64,000 nt of DNA from Rothia mucilaginosa (GCF_019334805.1 NZ_CP079822.1:1922001-1986000), one strand, 5' to 3'; counted from the stretch's first letter, positions 44,399-52,825 are shown. The notes: a model not told the origin generated them from the letters alone. Numbers and translations are program-made.

Positions 44399-45790
44399 TT
44401 AGTTCTTCTGTGCCGCACCGGTGGACTTATCGGTGCCCGGGTCGAAGAGCGCCTGCTGCTGAGAGTCAGTCTTCGCCTTAGATTCGGCGGCTTCCGCCGT
44501 GGCGTCTGCCTTCGCCTTGGTGTCGGCCTTCGCCTGCTTTTGTTCCTTACCGCTTTGCTCCTTGCCGTTTTCAATGCGCTCCTTACCGTCGGCAATGAGC
44601 GTGCGAATCATGGTGGTGTTGGTATCCACCGCCTTCTGCACGCGTTGTGCTACGGAAGGGCCCTTCGGCTTGGGGAGCATGCCCTGGCCGACCGCCTGCT
44701 GCTGCAGTTCGCGTCCTGCAGACATGAGCCGCTCCTGGCGTGCCTTCATTGCGCGGGAAGCGGAAGTCTGACGAGGCTGAATCTTCAAGTGGCCATGGTC
44801 GTCTTCGCCGGCAATGATTTGGCGCATGAGCATGATTTCGGCGTCCAGATGCGCGCCGAAGAGCAGCATATTGTTCATAATCCAGATGAACAGTAGCATC
44901 ACGATTACACCACCGATCAGACCGTAGGTGGCGTTGTATTTGCTGAAGTTATTGGCGTAGAGAGTGAAGCCGAAACCGCCCAGACCCATACCGAAGAGTG
45001 CCAGCGCCGCGCCGGGGGAGAGCTTCCACGGCTTGAAACGGCGAACATTCGGGGTGGTGGAGTAGAGCAGGGTAATTAGGCCGATTGCCATGAGCAGAAT
45101 CAGCACCCAACGGCCGTTGAGCCAGAGGAGCTTGATGAGCTCCATGTCCACGGTTTCGGGTACGTACTGACCGATCAAATCGAGGACGGTTACGCCCAGC
45201 AACATCATCAGAATCATGAGTACCACGAGGATGATGAGCACAGCGGTGACGAGCACGTTGATGGGCTTGAGCAACCAGCCGGGGCGGCCTTCACGCACAC
45301 CGTAGACGGTGTTGAGTGCTCGGCCGAAGGATCCGGTGTACCCGGAGGCGGACCAGATCGCACTGAGGATACCGGTCAACAGCACCAGGCCTGCGCCATG
45401 GTCGCCGGTAATCTGCTTGATGGGGTCTTCCATAATGGCGTACATCTGTGCCGGGGCGTTGTCCTTGAGGAAGGAGAGGATGACCGCGGCACTTTCCTCA
45501 CCGTGCCCAAACACACCCAGTAGCGAGACGATCGCCAGCAGGGCGGGGAAGATGGACAGCACGGTGAAGTAGGTGAGTGCTGCCGCCATGTCGCTTGCGC
45601 CATTTACGCCGAACTTGAAGATGGCACAGCGCAGGATGTAGAGGATGCTGCCCTTGGGGAAGTCGCGTAGTTTCACGCTTGCGTACTTGGGGGCTGCGGG
45701 CTTCTTCTTACGGGAGAAGAGTCCGCGTCGAGCTCCGGCGGACACCGTGGTTGAGGAGGTGTCCGTGGAAGAGCCGGTGTGTGCAGCCAA
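44399..45790 (-). CDS. YihY/BrkB-family membrane protein
   Basis: A 463-residue inner membrane protein of the YihY/virulence factor BrkB family; the name RNase BN formerly given to it is wrong, and the function is not settled. About six membrane segments are visible between residues 65 and 320 (AALTYFTVLSIFPALLAIVS, INVLVTAVLIILVVLMILMM, WVLILLMAIGLITLLYS, GLIGGVIVMLLFIWIMNNML), with the family motif SGYTGSFGRALNTVYGVREG near 155-175. The last 130 residues form a soluble tail rich in Lys, Gln and Ala (EQSGKEQKQAKADTKAKADA), probably disordered or coiled. Start ATG 45788-45790. Confidence 0.9.
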   Translation of the reverse strand: MAAHTGSSTDTSSTTVSAGARRGLFSRKKKPAAPKYASVKLRDFPKGSILYILRCAIFKFGVNGASDMAAALTYFTVLSIFPALLAIVSLLGVFGHGEESAAVILSFLKDNAPAQMYAIMEDPIKQITGDHGAGLVLLTGILSAIWSASGYTGSFGRALNTVYGVREGRPGWLLKPINVLVTAVLIILVVLMILMMLLGVTVLDLIGQYVPETVDMELIKLLWLNGRWVLILLMAIGLITLLYSTTPNVRRFKPWKLSPGAALALFGMGLGGFGFTLYANNFSKYNATYGLIGGVIVMLLFIWIMNNMLLFGAHLDAEIMLMRQIIAGEDDHGHLKIQPRQTSASRAMKARQERLMSAGRELQQQAVGQGMLPKPKGPSVAQRVQKAVDTNTTMIRTLIADGKERIENGKEQSGKEQKQAKADTKAKADATAEAAESKAKTDSQQQALFDPGTDKSTGAAQKN

Positions 45791-45843
45791 TGGGGCTCCT
45801 TGAATGAGTGGGAGTGTTACACAGTGGTGCGCCTGTTAGCTTT

Positions 45844-45885
45844 AGCATGCGGGTTTCAGCGTGCGGGTTTCAGCGTGTGGGTGCA
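45844..45885. repeat. Three 14-bp tandem units
   Basis: AGCATGCGGGTTTC (45844-45857), AGCGTGCGGGTTTC (45858-45871) and AGCGTGTGGGTGCA (45872-45885) lie between the mqo terminator and the BrkB-like gene. Confidence 0.85.
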
Positions 45886-45889
45886 CAGA

Positions 45890-45927
45890 AGGGGCGGGGA
45901 GAACAATGAGCTGTCCTTCCCGCCCCT
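45890..45927 (-). terminator. Terminator of mqo
   Basis: AGGGGCGGG and CCCGCCCCT form a 9-bp G+C stem about 140 nt past the mqo stop, beside a tandem repeat. Confidence 0.6.
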
Positions 45928-46068
45928 GCGGTGACATTATAGGGTTTTCTAACCCTCCCGCATTTTTCTGCGAGTGCAGATACTTGACCTGTTGGTCAAT
46001 TAGAGAGGGTCGCCGCTCCGAAAAGCTTCAAAAAGCCTTGTCGGATACTGTTATCGACTAGCTGAAAA

Positions 46069-47550
46069 CTAGTTGTGAATACCCAGAACCTTAGCGGTGT
46101 GAGCCATAACCTCATCAGCCAGGTCGTGGTTATCGTTGAGCTTCACACCGTAACCGGGGATGAGCTCCTTCAGGCGAGGCTCCCAGCCAGCCATCTTGGC
46201 GGGGAAGCACTGCTTGAGCAGGTTCAGCATAATCGGAGCCGCGGTAGAAGCACCGGGGGATGCACCCAGCAGAGCCGCAATGGAACCGTCAGCTGCAGAA
46301 ACAACTTCGGTACCGAACTGCAGGATGCCGCCCTTCTTCGCGTCCTTCTTCATAATCTGGACGCGCTGGCCGGCCTCGATGAGCTCCCACTCGCCGCCGT
46401 TAGCCTCGGGGTAGTACTGGTACAGCGATTCGAGGCGTGCGTTCTTGTCCTTGACCAGCTCGGAGAGCAGGTACTTGACCAGGGAGAAGTTATCCAGACC
46501 TGCACGGGTCATCGGGTAGATGTTGTGCGGGCGCAGGGACAGCGGCAGGTCCAGCAGGGAACCCTGCTTCAAGAAGTTCGTCTTGAAACCAGCGTAGGGG
46601 CCGAACATGAGGGCGCGCTTGCCGTCCACGTAGCGGGTGTCCAGGTGGGGAACAGACATGGGAGGTGCGCCCACCGAAGCCTGACCGTACACTTTTGCGT
46701 TGTGCTGGTTTGCGGTTGCCTCGTGGGTGTTGCGCAGGAACAGGCCGGAGACGGGGAAGCCGCCGTAGCCCTTACCCTCTTCAATGCCGGACTTCTGCAG
46801 CAGGTGCAGAGCGCCACCGCCGGCACCCAGGAAGACGAATTTCGCGTTGATGGTCAGCGGCTCTTCCTTGTTGATGCGGTTGATAGCGTCAATGGTCCAG
46901 GAGCCGTTGGACTCGCGGTTCAGGTTGGTGACCTGGTAGCCGTAGCGAACCTCAACGCCCTTGGTCTGCAGGTGGTCAATCATCTGCTGGGTGAGGGCGC
47001 CGAAGTCAACGTCGGTACCTTCGGGGGACCAGGTCGCTGCGATCGGGTCGTTACCCTTGCGGCCGTTGACGGTCAGCGGTGCCCACTCGCCAATCTTCTC
47101 GCGCTCGGTGGAGAATTCCATGCGCTCGAAGAGCTTCTCCTTGCGGAAGGAATCGTAGCGTGCTGCCAGGTACTTGGAGTGGTCCTCACCGAAGACCAGG
47201 GACATGTGGGGGACCGGGTTAATGAAGTCTGCGTTGCCCAGAATCTTCTCTTCAACCAGGGATGCCCAGAACTGGCGGGAAATCTGGAACTGCTCGTTAA
47301 TGTTCAGCGCCTTAGCTGCCGAGACGGTGCCGTCGGGGCCAGCGGGTGCGTAGTTGAGTTCGCACAGTGCCGAGTGGCCGGTACCTGCGTTGTTCCAGGG
47401 ATTGGAGGATTCCTGAGCGGCCTTGTCGAGGCGTTCGAGCAGGATAATATTCCAGGTCGGTTCGAGTTCCTTGAGGAACACGCCGAGGGTGGCGCTCATG
47501 ATGCCGCCGCCGACCAGGACGACGTCGGTTCGTTCAGTACGTGCTACCAC
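46069..47550 (-). CDS. mqo: Malate:quinone oxidoreductase
   Basis: A 493-residue membrane-associated FAD enzyme that oxidises malate to oxaloacetate and passes electrons to quinone, a TCA step parallel to NAD-malate dehydrogenase. Seen: the FAD-binding start [20 protein letters not shown] near residue 10, [20 protein letters not shown] near 37, [12 protein letters not shown] near 56, and the C-terminal [19 protein letters not shown] near 430. Length fits the family (about 490-500). It is a single-gene unit; the 324-nt upstream gap holds its promoter and the terminator of the next gene. Confidence 0.96.
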   Translation of the reverse strand: MVARTERTDVVLVGGGIMSATLGVFLKELEPTWNIILLERLDKAAQESSNPWNNAGTGHSALCELNYAPAGPDGTVSAAKALNINEQFQISRQFWASLVEEKILGNADFINPVPHMSLVFGEDHSKYLAARYDSFRKEKLFERMEFSTEREKIGEWAPLTVNGRKGNDPIAATWSPEGTDVDFGALTQQMIDHLQTKGVEVRYGYQVTNLNRESNGSWTIDAINRINKEEPLTINAKFVFLGAGGGALHLLQKSGIEEGKGYGGFPVSGLFLRNTHEATANQHNAKVYGQASVGAPPMSVPHLDTRYVDGKRALMFGPYAGFKTNFLKQGSLLDLPLSLRPHNIYPMTRAGLDNFSLVKYLLSELVKDKNARLESLYQYYPEANGGEWELIEAGQRVQIMKKDAKKGGILQFGTEVVSAADGSIAALLGASPGASTAAPIMLNLLKQCFPAKMAGWEPRLKELIPGYGVKLNDNHDLADEVMAHTAKVLGIHN

Positions 47551-47874
47551 TGAATTCTCCCTTAGGGGTGCGGGTGCCCGGCCTGGGCACAGTGAATGTG
47601 GGGTACATCATCTAGCCTACCCCTTTTAGTGGGGTTGGCATAGTCAGAATCCACAAAACGAGAGAGAGTGTTGCAGTTCATATCAATAAATCTCTTAGGG
47701 TCGAAAAGACCCGTAATCGCATGCATTTGCTACACCCGCCGGCAACAACCCGAAAGCAGCTCCAGAAATACCCGCCCACCCGCTCACCGAAAGCCCCACG
47801 AAAGCCCCAAACACGGCGAAAGGGGCGCACCCCAATCGGGATGCACCCCTTTCCGCAAAAGCTAAAAACGCAGG
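47551..47874. other. Gap between mqo and the binding-protein gene
   Basis: This 324-nt stretch contains the mqo promoter region (near 47600-47700, less G+C-rich) and the terminator at 47816. I see no gene; short plus-strand frames here have no ribosome site. Confidence 0.5.
47816..47856 (-). terminator. Terminator of the binding-lipoprotein gene
   Basis: AAAGGGG-GCA-CCC outer and inner arms pair with GGG-TGC-CCCCTTT, 18 nt past the stop codon on the minus strand. Confidence 0.75.
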
Positions 47875-50073
47875 CTACGACTTGCGCAGCTTACCGAACA
47901 GCTCAATCGCATTCTGCTCCGTCTGATAGCCCTGAACCTCACGGCTCACCGCCACCTTCGACGTCACATTCAGCAACGGAACCGCCGGCATGAACTGACC
48001 CAGCTGAGACACAACCTTCGCATACAACTCGCGCTGCGAATCCACCGAATCGGCAGAATCCGCGGTACGAATCGCCTCCAAAATCTCCGTAAAACGAGGC
48101 GACGGCGCAACCGCCACAGCAGTAGGCTGCGGCGAAGGCGACGCCGACGGGCTCGGCGAAGCAGAAGCCGAAGCCTCCTCCTCAGGCGTCAACGGGTCCG
48201 GCGAATAACTCGGCTGCGGGCTCGGAGTCGCAGAAATCCGCACATTCGAATTCGCACCACCCGACGACGGCACATCAGAACTCTTCTTCGTCAAACCAGT
48301 CGTCATATCCGACGGCGCATTCGCAATCAACGAACGCACCTGATGCTCAGCAATCAGCGGCGCCAACACCGGGCCAAAGAATGCGTACGGGTCACGGTAC
48401 ATGCCGTAGAAACCGGCCAGCGTAATACCGCGTTCAGAAGAAACCTCGCGGCTCTTCGGCAGATACTCAGCCCACGGCAGAGGCACCGGCTTAATATTCA
48501 AACCCACCTCAATCAGCGAAGCCACCATCTCCGAATACACCTTCTGAGGAGTATCCATCCACGGCAGAGAAACGTCAGCAGGGTAGTAGCACTCAATCAC
48601 CTGATTGTCGTACCCAGCCGTCGCCAGCAGCGAGCGCGCCATATCCTGATTGCGGTCCGTGTAATCCTTCGCGTCATCAGCCTTAATGCGGAACGACGGC
48701 GAAATCAGCGTCTGCGCATCCGAGGTGCCCTGCGGGTAATACTGACGCAGCGCGCCACGATCCACCGCATGCGAAATAGCGCGACGCACCGAAATATTCT
48801 TCAACACCGGATGCGCCGTATTCAGGCTCAAATACACCAACGAGAACGGGTCACGGCCCGGCGTCTGATAACCATCACGCGCCAACTGACCCAGATCAGA
48901 AGAATTCACCTGATCACACGCATCAATATGACCCTCCATCAGCGCAAAATAACGCTTATCCGACGACGTGAGGGTCGAAATCTGAATCTCATCCAGCTCA
49001 GGCGCCTGACCGTCAAAATGAGTATTCTTCAGCAGACGCACCGTGCCGTCCTTGAAAGAATCCACAAGGAACGCACCCGTACCCACCGGGTTACCCGTCA
49101 ACTTCTGATCAGAACCAAACAGCGACGGGTCAATAATGCCGAACGCCTGCTGCGTCAAGATACGCGGGAACGCCAGTGAAGGACGCGACAGCGTCACCAC
49201 CACAGAGTTACCCTTCGCCACCACCGACGAAACCAGCGGCAAGAACGACTGCACCGCAGACGACTGAGCATCCGCCTTCTTGCTGGTCTTCTTATCGCCC
49301 GGATGTGCAGCATCAGAAGCGCTCGCAGAGGCGCTCGGGGTAGCGGCATCAGAAGAAGCAGAAGCCGACGGGGAAGTGCTCGGGGAGGCGGTCTCAGAAG
49401 CACTCGCAGAAGCAGACGGGGAAGCACTTGCTGACGGAGTCGTCGCACCCGACGGAGACGCCTGAACAGGCGCAGGCTCCACCGCCGAAGGATCAATAGA
49501 ACCCGGCTTCGGCACACCAAAACCCCACGCAAACAAAGGCTGAGCAGGCACCGCATGAGCTGCAGTACCCTCACCCGTAGCCAACGCCTGCCACCTCTGG
49601 AAATTCTGCACCACAGCATCCGCAGTCAACGCAGAACCGTTACTAAAATGCGCCTCACGCAACACAAACGTATGCACCAAACGGTCATCAGAAACCGTCC
49701 ACTCAGTACACAAAGAATCCTGAACCTCAGGATCACCCGTGTAATGATTCGCCACCAACAACGTCTGCAAAACCTGCGCCGTCACCTGATACGTACTCGC
49801 CACAGGAAACAACGCCGGATCCAAACCCAACGGCGCCGCACCCTGCGCAAAACGGAACACACGACGCGCATCAGCAGACGACGCACTCGCCGAAGACCCA
49901 GCAGACGAACCAGCAGAAGACTGACCAGAACACGCAGAAAGCGCCAAACCAGCACTAAAAAGTGCGCCAAAACGCAAAACGGCGCGTCGACTCAAGCCAC
50001 TCGAGCCGACAGTGGCTCGAAGCAGCGCATCAGAATTGCCAACAGCTGACGATGCATAAGGCTGATGCTGCAC
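47875..50073 (-). CDS. Family 5 (oligopeptide-type) ABC substrate-binding lipoprotein
   Basis: A 732-residue extracytoplasmic binding lipoprotein of the DppA/OppA class. Seen: a twin-arginine-like SRRAVLRFG at residues 28-36, a lipobox LSAC at 45-48, then a Ser/Ala linker. SBP_bac_5 features follow: GLDPALFPVASTYQVTAQVL near 83, FSNGSALTADAVVQNF near 143, VGTGAFLVDSF and NISVRRAISHAVDRGALRQY. Two low-complexity inserts of Ser, Ala, Pro and Thr stand inside the fold (about 193-275, PSASASPSASASASETASPS, and about 610-660). These make it longer than usual (about 530-600). No permease or ATPase gene is adjacent, so it is either an orphan receptor or works with a distant transporter. Confidence 0.88.
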   Translation of the reverse strand: MQHQPYASSAVGNSDALLRATVGSSGLSRRAVLRFGALFSAGLALSACSGQSSAGSSAGSSASASSADARRVFRFAQGAAPLGLDPALFPVASTYQVTAQVLQTLLVANHYTGDPEVQDSLCTEWTVSDDRLVHTFVLREAHFSNGSALTADAVVQNFQRWQALATGEGTAAHAVPAQPLFAWGFGVPKPGSIDPSAVEPAPVQASPSGATTPSASASPSASASASETASPSTSPSASASSDAATPSASASASDAAHPGDKKTSKKADAQSSAVQSFLPLVSSVVAKGNSVVVTLSRPSLAFPRILTQQAFGIIDPSLFGSDQKLTGNPVGTGAFLVDSFKDGTVRLLKNTHFDGQAPELDEIQISTLTSSDKRYFALMEGHIDACDQVNSSDLGQLARDGYQTPGRDPFSLVYLSLNTAHPVLKNISVRRAISHAVDRGALRQYYPQGTSDAQTLISPSFRIKADDAKDYTDRNQDMARSLLATAGYDNQVIECYYPADVSLPWMDTPQKVYSEMVASLIEVGLNIKPVPLPWAEYLPKSREVSSERGITLAGFYGMYRDPYAFFGPVLAPLIAEHQVRSLIANAPSDMTTGLTKKSSDVPSSGGANSNVRISATPSPQPSYSPDPLTPEEEASASASPSPSASPSPQPTAVAVAPSPRFTEILEAIRTADSADSVDSQRELYAKVVSQLGQFMPAVPLLNVTSKVAVSREVQGYQTEQNAIELFGKLRKS

Positions 50074-50172
50074 GGGAGGGTCCTCTCTTCCGTCGCGGAT
50101 GCTTATCTCTCAGGATAACGGTTCAACACCCAACCGGGCGAGACACACCCACCCCGGTAAGGCACATACAAG

Positions 50173-50206
50173 AAAACCCGCCGCCACGAAAACCGTGACG
50201 GCGGGC
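50173..50206 (-). terminator. Terminator of tRNA-Leu
   Basis: CCCGCCG-CACG and CGTG-CGGCGGG form a stem with AAAA/TTTT flanks; the minus-strand T run follows, 17 nt after the tRNA. Confidence 0.85.
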
Positions 50207-50222
50207 CCAATGTAAATGTGTG

Positions 50223-50303
50223 TGCGCGAGGGGGACTTGAACCCCCACGCCATAAGGCACAGGAACCTAAATCCTGCGTGTCTGCCAATTTCACCACTCG
50301 CGC
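50223..50303 (-). tRNA. tRNA-Leu(UAG)
   Basis: Acceptor GCGCGAG, D-arm with AATTGGCAGACACG, anticodon stem CAGGA/TCCTG around loop TTTAGGT giving anticodon TAG, a long class II variable arm, and T-arm GGGGG-TTCAAGT-CCCCC. By hand, the 3' acceptor strand after the T-stem is TCGCGC, one base short of the CTCGCGC needed; relatives have six C here. The 3' CCA is not encoded as such (ACA follows). A terminator follows. Confidence 0.9.
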
Positions 50304-50503
50304 GCAGTGTCACCCCACATCCGAAGATGCATGCGTCTGAGGCAACAAAAAATTAGTGTACACCAGGAACCAAGGTTCTCCAAGCCTTAAAAGCAGCCCC
50401 CATAGGGCAAAAAGTCCGCAAACACGCCGCACAGCAACCCCCACACGGAGGTGCTACACAGCGCCGCCGCCCCTCGCGCTACCCGAGCACAGAAAACACG
50501 ACC

Positions 50504-50983
50504 CTACTTCGGGTCAATACCCAAATCACGACGCAGCTTAGCCACATGACCCGTCGCACGCACATTGTACTGAGCCAAAGCAACAACACCCTGCTCATCA
50601 ATCACAAACGTCGAACGAATCAGACCCTCATACACCCTGCCGTAATTCTTCTTCTCACCCCACGCACCATACGCCTCAGCCACCGCATGATCAGCATCAG
50701 ACAGCAGCGGGAACGTCAACGACTCCTTCTCCACAAAACGAGCAATAGCCGCCGGCGAGTCCGGAGAAACACCCAACACCACGTAACCCAACGACTTCAA
50801 CGACGCCAAATTATCGCGGAAATCGCACGCCTCCTTCGTGCAACCCGGAGTCGAAGCCTTCGGATAAAAATACAAAATCACCTTACTGCCCGCATAATCA
50901 CTCAAACTATGAGTAACACCAGCCGAATCAACCAGCGAAAAAGCAGGTGCCGGGGTACCCGGCTCAAGACGAACACTCATCAA
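50504..50983 (-). CDS. bcp: Thioredoxin-dependent thiol peroxidase (BCP-type peroxiredoxin)
   Basis: A 159-residue peroxiredoxin of the BCP/PrxQ class that reduces hydrogen peroxide and organic hydroperoxides with electrons from thioredoxin. The active site PKASTPGCTKEACDFRDN near residue 40 carries the peroxidatic Cys (TPGCT) and a second Cys five residues later, as in BCPs using an intramolecular disulfide. The C-terminal part FVIDEQGVVALAQYNVRATG is typical. AGGAG lies before the ATG. It stands alone. It fits the thiol-stress theme with sigH and mscR, though no SigH-type promoter is visible upstream. Confidence 0.95.
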   Translation of the reverse strand: MMSVRLEPGTPAPAFSLVDSAGVTHSLSDYAGSKVILYFYPKASTPGCTKEACDFRDNLASLKSLGYVVLGVSPDSPAAIARFVEKESLTFPLLSDADHAVAEAYGAWGEKKNYGRVYEGLIRSTFVIDEQGVVALAQYNVRATGHVAKLRRDLGIDPK

Positions 50984-51133
50984 TAACTCCTCAAAACATC
51001 AATAGAAATCAGCAGGGGAGCGGCGGATGCGCCCCACACAGTACCAAGGGCGGACGCGCCCCATGCAATACACACAGTCTAGTGTCCCACACACCCCACC
51101 CAAATAATGTGTCCAGGCTCACCCTATTTCGAC

Positions 51134-51163
51134 TTGCGCGCACCACAAAAACTCGTGTATAGT
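51134..51163 (+). promoter_or_regulatory. Promoter of tRNA-Lys copy 1
   Basis: TTGCGC (51134-51139), an 18-nt spacer and TATAGT (51158-51163) lie 38 nt before the tRNA. The -10 and the following GTTGCAAGGGAAACC are shared with the second tRNA-Lys copy. Confidence 0.75.
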
Positions 51164-51201
51164 ATTTTTCTGTTGCAAGGGAAACCTTGAAAAACAAATA
51201 A

Positions 51202-51274
51202 GCGCCTCTAGCTCAATTGGCAGAGCAATTGACTCTTAATCAATGGGTTCTGGGTTCGAGTCCCAGGGGGCGCA
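51202..51274 (+). tRNA. tRNA-Lys(CUU), copy 1
   Basis: 73 nt: acceptor GCGCCTC/GGGGCGC with discriminator A, D-arm TAGCTCAATTGGCAGAGCA, anticodon stem ATTGA/TCAAT around CTCTTAA (anticodon CTT), T-arm CTGGG-TTCGAGT-CCCAG. Identical to the copy at 56607. The CCA end is not encoded. Confidence 0.97.
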
Positions 51275-51282
51275 CTTCAAAG

Positions 51283-51319
51283 AAAATCCCGCTGATTCTT
51301 CGGAATCGGCGGGATTTTT
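51283..51319 (+). terminator. Terminator of tRNA-Lys copy 1
   Basis: AATCCCGC-GATTC-TTCG-GAATC-GCGGGATTTTT, an almost perfect stem with a UUCG tetraloop and T run. The same sequence follows the second copy. Confidence 0.92.
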
Positions 51320-51344
51320 GCGTTCCCTCGTGAATACAGTTTTG

Positions 51345-51438
51345 AGGGGGTGTAGATATTTCCCCTTGCTCCTACAGGGGACCTGTCCTCGCAGAGCTCG
51401 GACACCCTGATGTCGCGGCGGGGAATATCTATACCCCT
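51345..51438. repeat. Inverted-repeat element enclosing a reversed B unit
   Basis: Arms at 51345-51365 and 51420-51438 (AGGGG...TAGATATT...CCCC and its reverse complement) enclose about 54 nt. The enclosed stretch (GCTCCTACAGGGG ... ACACCCTGATGTCGC) is a diverged reverse complement of unit B at 51644-51722. The whole could fold into one long hairpin. The 549-nt gap 51275-51823 is made almost entirely of such repeats. Confidence 0.75.
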
Positions 51439-51466
51439 GTGTGTCTGTGGTTCAGGGGTTCGTGGA

Positions 51467-51570
51467 ATCCCGCCGGTTCGTTGGGGTGCGCGGGGGTTTC
51501 GTGTGCGCCCCGTGCCTAGCGAACTGTGGCGGGGGAGGGCTGTCGCCTTTTTGGCCTGTTGCTTGGTGGT
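51467..51570. repeat. Repeat unit C, copy 1
   Basis: About 104 bp (ATCCCGCCGG ... GCGGGGGTTTCGTGTG ... GTGCCTAGCGAACTG ... GCGGGGGAGGGCTGTCGC). It recurs at 57075-57180. The part GCGGGGGAGxGCTGTCGC is repeated once more at 51588-51619, a local duplication. Confidence 0.8.
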
Positions 51571-51643
51571 TGGTGTTTTGCGTGTGGGCGGGGGAGAGCT
51601 GTCGCTTTTTGCCTCTTGCGAGGTAGCTAGTCAGTTGCGCGCA

Positions 51644-51722
51644 GAGGCGTCGGTGTCGTCCGTAGCGACATCAGGGTGCCCGAAGCGAAGCGAGGGCGGG
51701 TGCCCCTGTAGGAGCGAGGACG
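51644..51722. repeat. Repeat unit B, copy 1
   Basis: About 78 bp containing CCGTAGCGACATCAGGGTGC, CCGAAGCGAAGCGAGGGC and GGGTGCCCCTGTAGGAGCGA. It recurs, with few changes, at 56979-57054, and in reverse inside 51345-51438. Confidence 0.85.
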
Positions 51723-51766
51723 TGCACCGCCCCTCAAGCGTCCAACATAGCCGGGTGTAGGCATGC

Positions 51767-51806
51767 GAAAGCCCGCCGCAACCCCAAAGGGTTGCGGCGG
51801 GCTTTC
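51767..51806. terminator. Terminator after the 179-residue protein gene
   Basis: GAAAGCCCGCCGCAACCC and its perfect complement form an 18-bp stem with a 4-nt loop, 17 nt past the stop codon. Confidence 0.9.
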
Positions 51807-51823
51807 CACACGAAAAGTCTCAA

Positions 51824-52363
51824 TTACAGGACCGGCCAAATCCGCGTCACAAACTCGCGGAAATCCTCCACATCCTTACCCTGCTCCAAAAGTCCAGTGC
51901 CAAAGCGAGTCGCAACCTCAGCATTATCCTCAAACGACAGATAAAACGAGCTACCATTCACCGACTCGATTGTCACCGCATCATCACCCACACGATACGC
52001 ATGCAGAGCATTCGTATTATCAATCGTCGTCGCCGTACCCGCAGGCGTCAATGCCGGCAAATTCACCGGAGCAATAATCACCTCATCAGGCGCATCCTGA
52101 TACCCAACAATAAAATGCCCCTGATCAGGAGACTGATGCAACGCCAAATCAGGATTACGGTAAACCGCACGGCCCGTCGCATACACCAAATTGTATGCAC
52201 CGTAATTAATAATCTGCTCGTCAAAAACCGGGTGCAGAACCCGAATGAGTTCCTCACCCGTCAAAAACACGTCACTCTCAACAGAGTTACGGGGGTCAAC
52301 AACCTCTGCGTACTTACTTGCTTCGGTCAGCTCATCAGCGACCGGGATGATCGGTTCGGTCAT
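51824..52363 (-). CDS. Hypothetical protein, 179 residues
   Basis: I do not recognise this family. The protein is acidic and soluble, without signal peptide or membrane segment. Visible features: SDVFLTGEELIRVLHPVFDE (about 30-49), GHFIVGYQDAPDEVIIAPVN (about 85-104), DDAVTIESVNGSSFYLSFED (about 125-146) and a C-terminal helix (EDFREFVTRIWPVL). Alternating beta-strand and loop character suggests a small mixed fold. It resembles SseB-like or immunity-type proteins in size and charge, but I see no motif that supports either. The start ATG 52361-52363 has CCCCGG upstream, a poor ribosome site. It is followed by an 18-bp terminator and preceded by the ilvB leader region, transcribed divergently. 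Confidence 0.7.
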   Translation of the reverse strand: MTEPIIPVADELTEASKYAEVVDPRNSVESDVFLTGEELIRVLHPVFDEQIINYGAYNLVYATGRAVYRNPDLALHQSPDQGHFIVGYQDAPDEVIIAPVNLPALTPAGTATTIDNTNALHAYRVGDDAVTIESVNGSSFYLSFEDNAEVATRFGTGLLEQGKDVEDFREFVTRIWPVL

Positions 52364-52615
52364 AGTTTCAGTCTACCGGGGCAACCAACGAAGGTCACGA
52401 GTATTCGCGCATATTACGCGCCATGACGTCCAAAAATGCGAGTTTTTCTCACCTGTTCAAATGAATACGTGGGAATGTGTAAACAAGTGCAATGTGTCCA
52501 CATCATGAAAGAAGAAGGTTGACTAGGGGGTTTCCATGTAAAAACCACCACGACACCCCATAGAGATTTGACTCACCCCCGCCCCGGGCTTCACCATAGA
52601 AGGGTGAAGACAGCA

Positions 52616-52654
52616 ATGTACCAGCGAATTCTAAACCTTGTCGACGTCGCCTAG
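52616..52654 (+). CDS. Putative ilv leader peptide MYQRILNLVDVA
   Basis: A 12-codon frame ATG ... TAG encoding MYQRILNLVDVA. Five of twelve residues are Ile, Leu or Val (ATT, CTA, CTT, GTC, GTC), including the rare-looking CTA. It stands 34 nt before a terminator hairpin that precedes ilvB. Ribosome stalling at these codons when branched-chain aminoacyl-tRNA is short could block terminator formation. AGGG is 13 nt upstream; an in-frame GTG at 52604 could extend it by four residues. Attenuation with a leader peptide is known for ilvB operons of corynebacteria and streptomycetes. Confidence 0.72.
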   Translation: MYQRILNLVDVA

Positions 52655-52688
52655 GGCGAGTGGCAGGGTCAATTCACTGCGACTGAGC

Positions 52689-52726
52689 GCCCCTACCGCT
52701 ACCACCAACAGCGAGGGGCATTTTTT
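52689..52726 (+). terminator. Attenuator before ilvB
   Basis: GCCCCT-(AC)-CGCT pairs with AGCG-AGGGGC, followed by A and six T. An upstream GGGCG (52656-52660, next to the leader stop codon) can pair with CGCCC in the left arm, a possible but weak antiterminator. Confidence 0.75.
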
Positions 52727-52825
52727 ATAGCTTGGTACCCCCGGGCATAGGATGCGTGCGGATCACACAACACCCACGCAGAACATTGAGTACAACGAAG
52801 AACCATTAAGACACGAGGCATTTCC

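Larger units (their letters stand above)
52364..52825. other. ilvB upstream region
   Basis: This 462-nt region holds the divergent start of the 179-residue protein gene and the ilv control region: a leader peptide at 52616 and an attenuator at 52689. TTGACT occurs at 52519 and 52568 but without a well-spaced -10, so the ilv promoter is not assigned. Confidence 0.6.

Noticed and set aside
51410..51760. 116-codon frame after tRNA-Lys copy 1
   Set aside because: It spans repeat units C and B; frame and length are not kept at the second locus.
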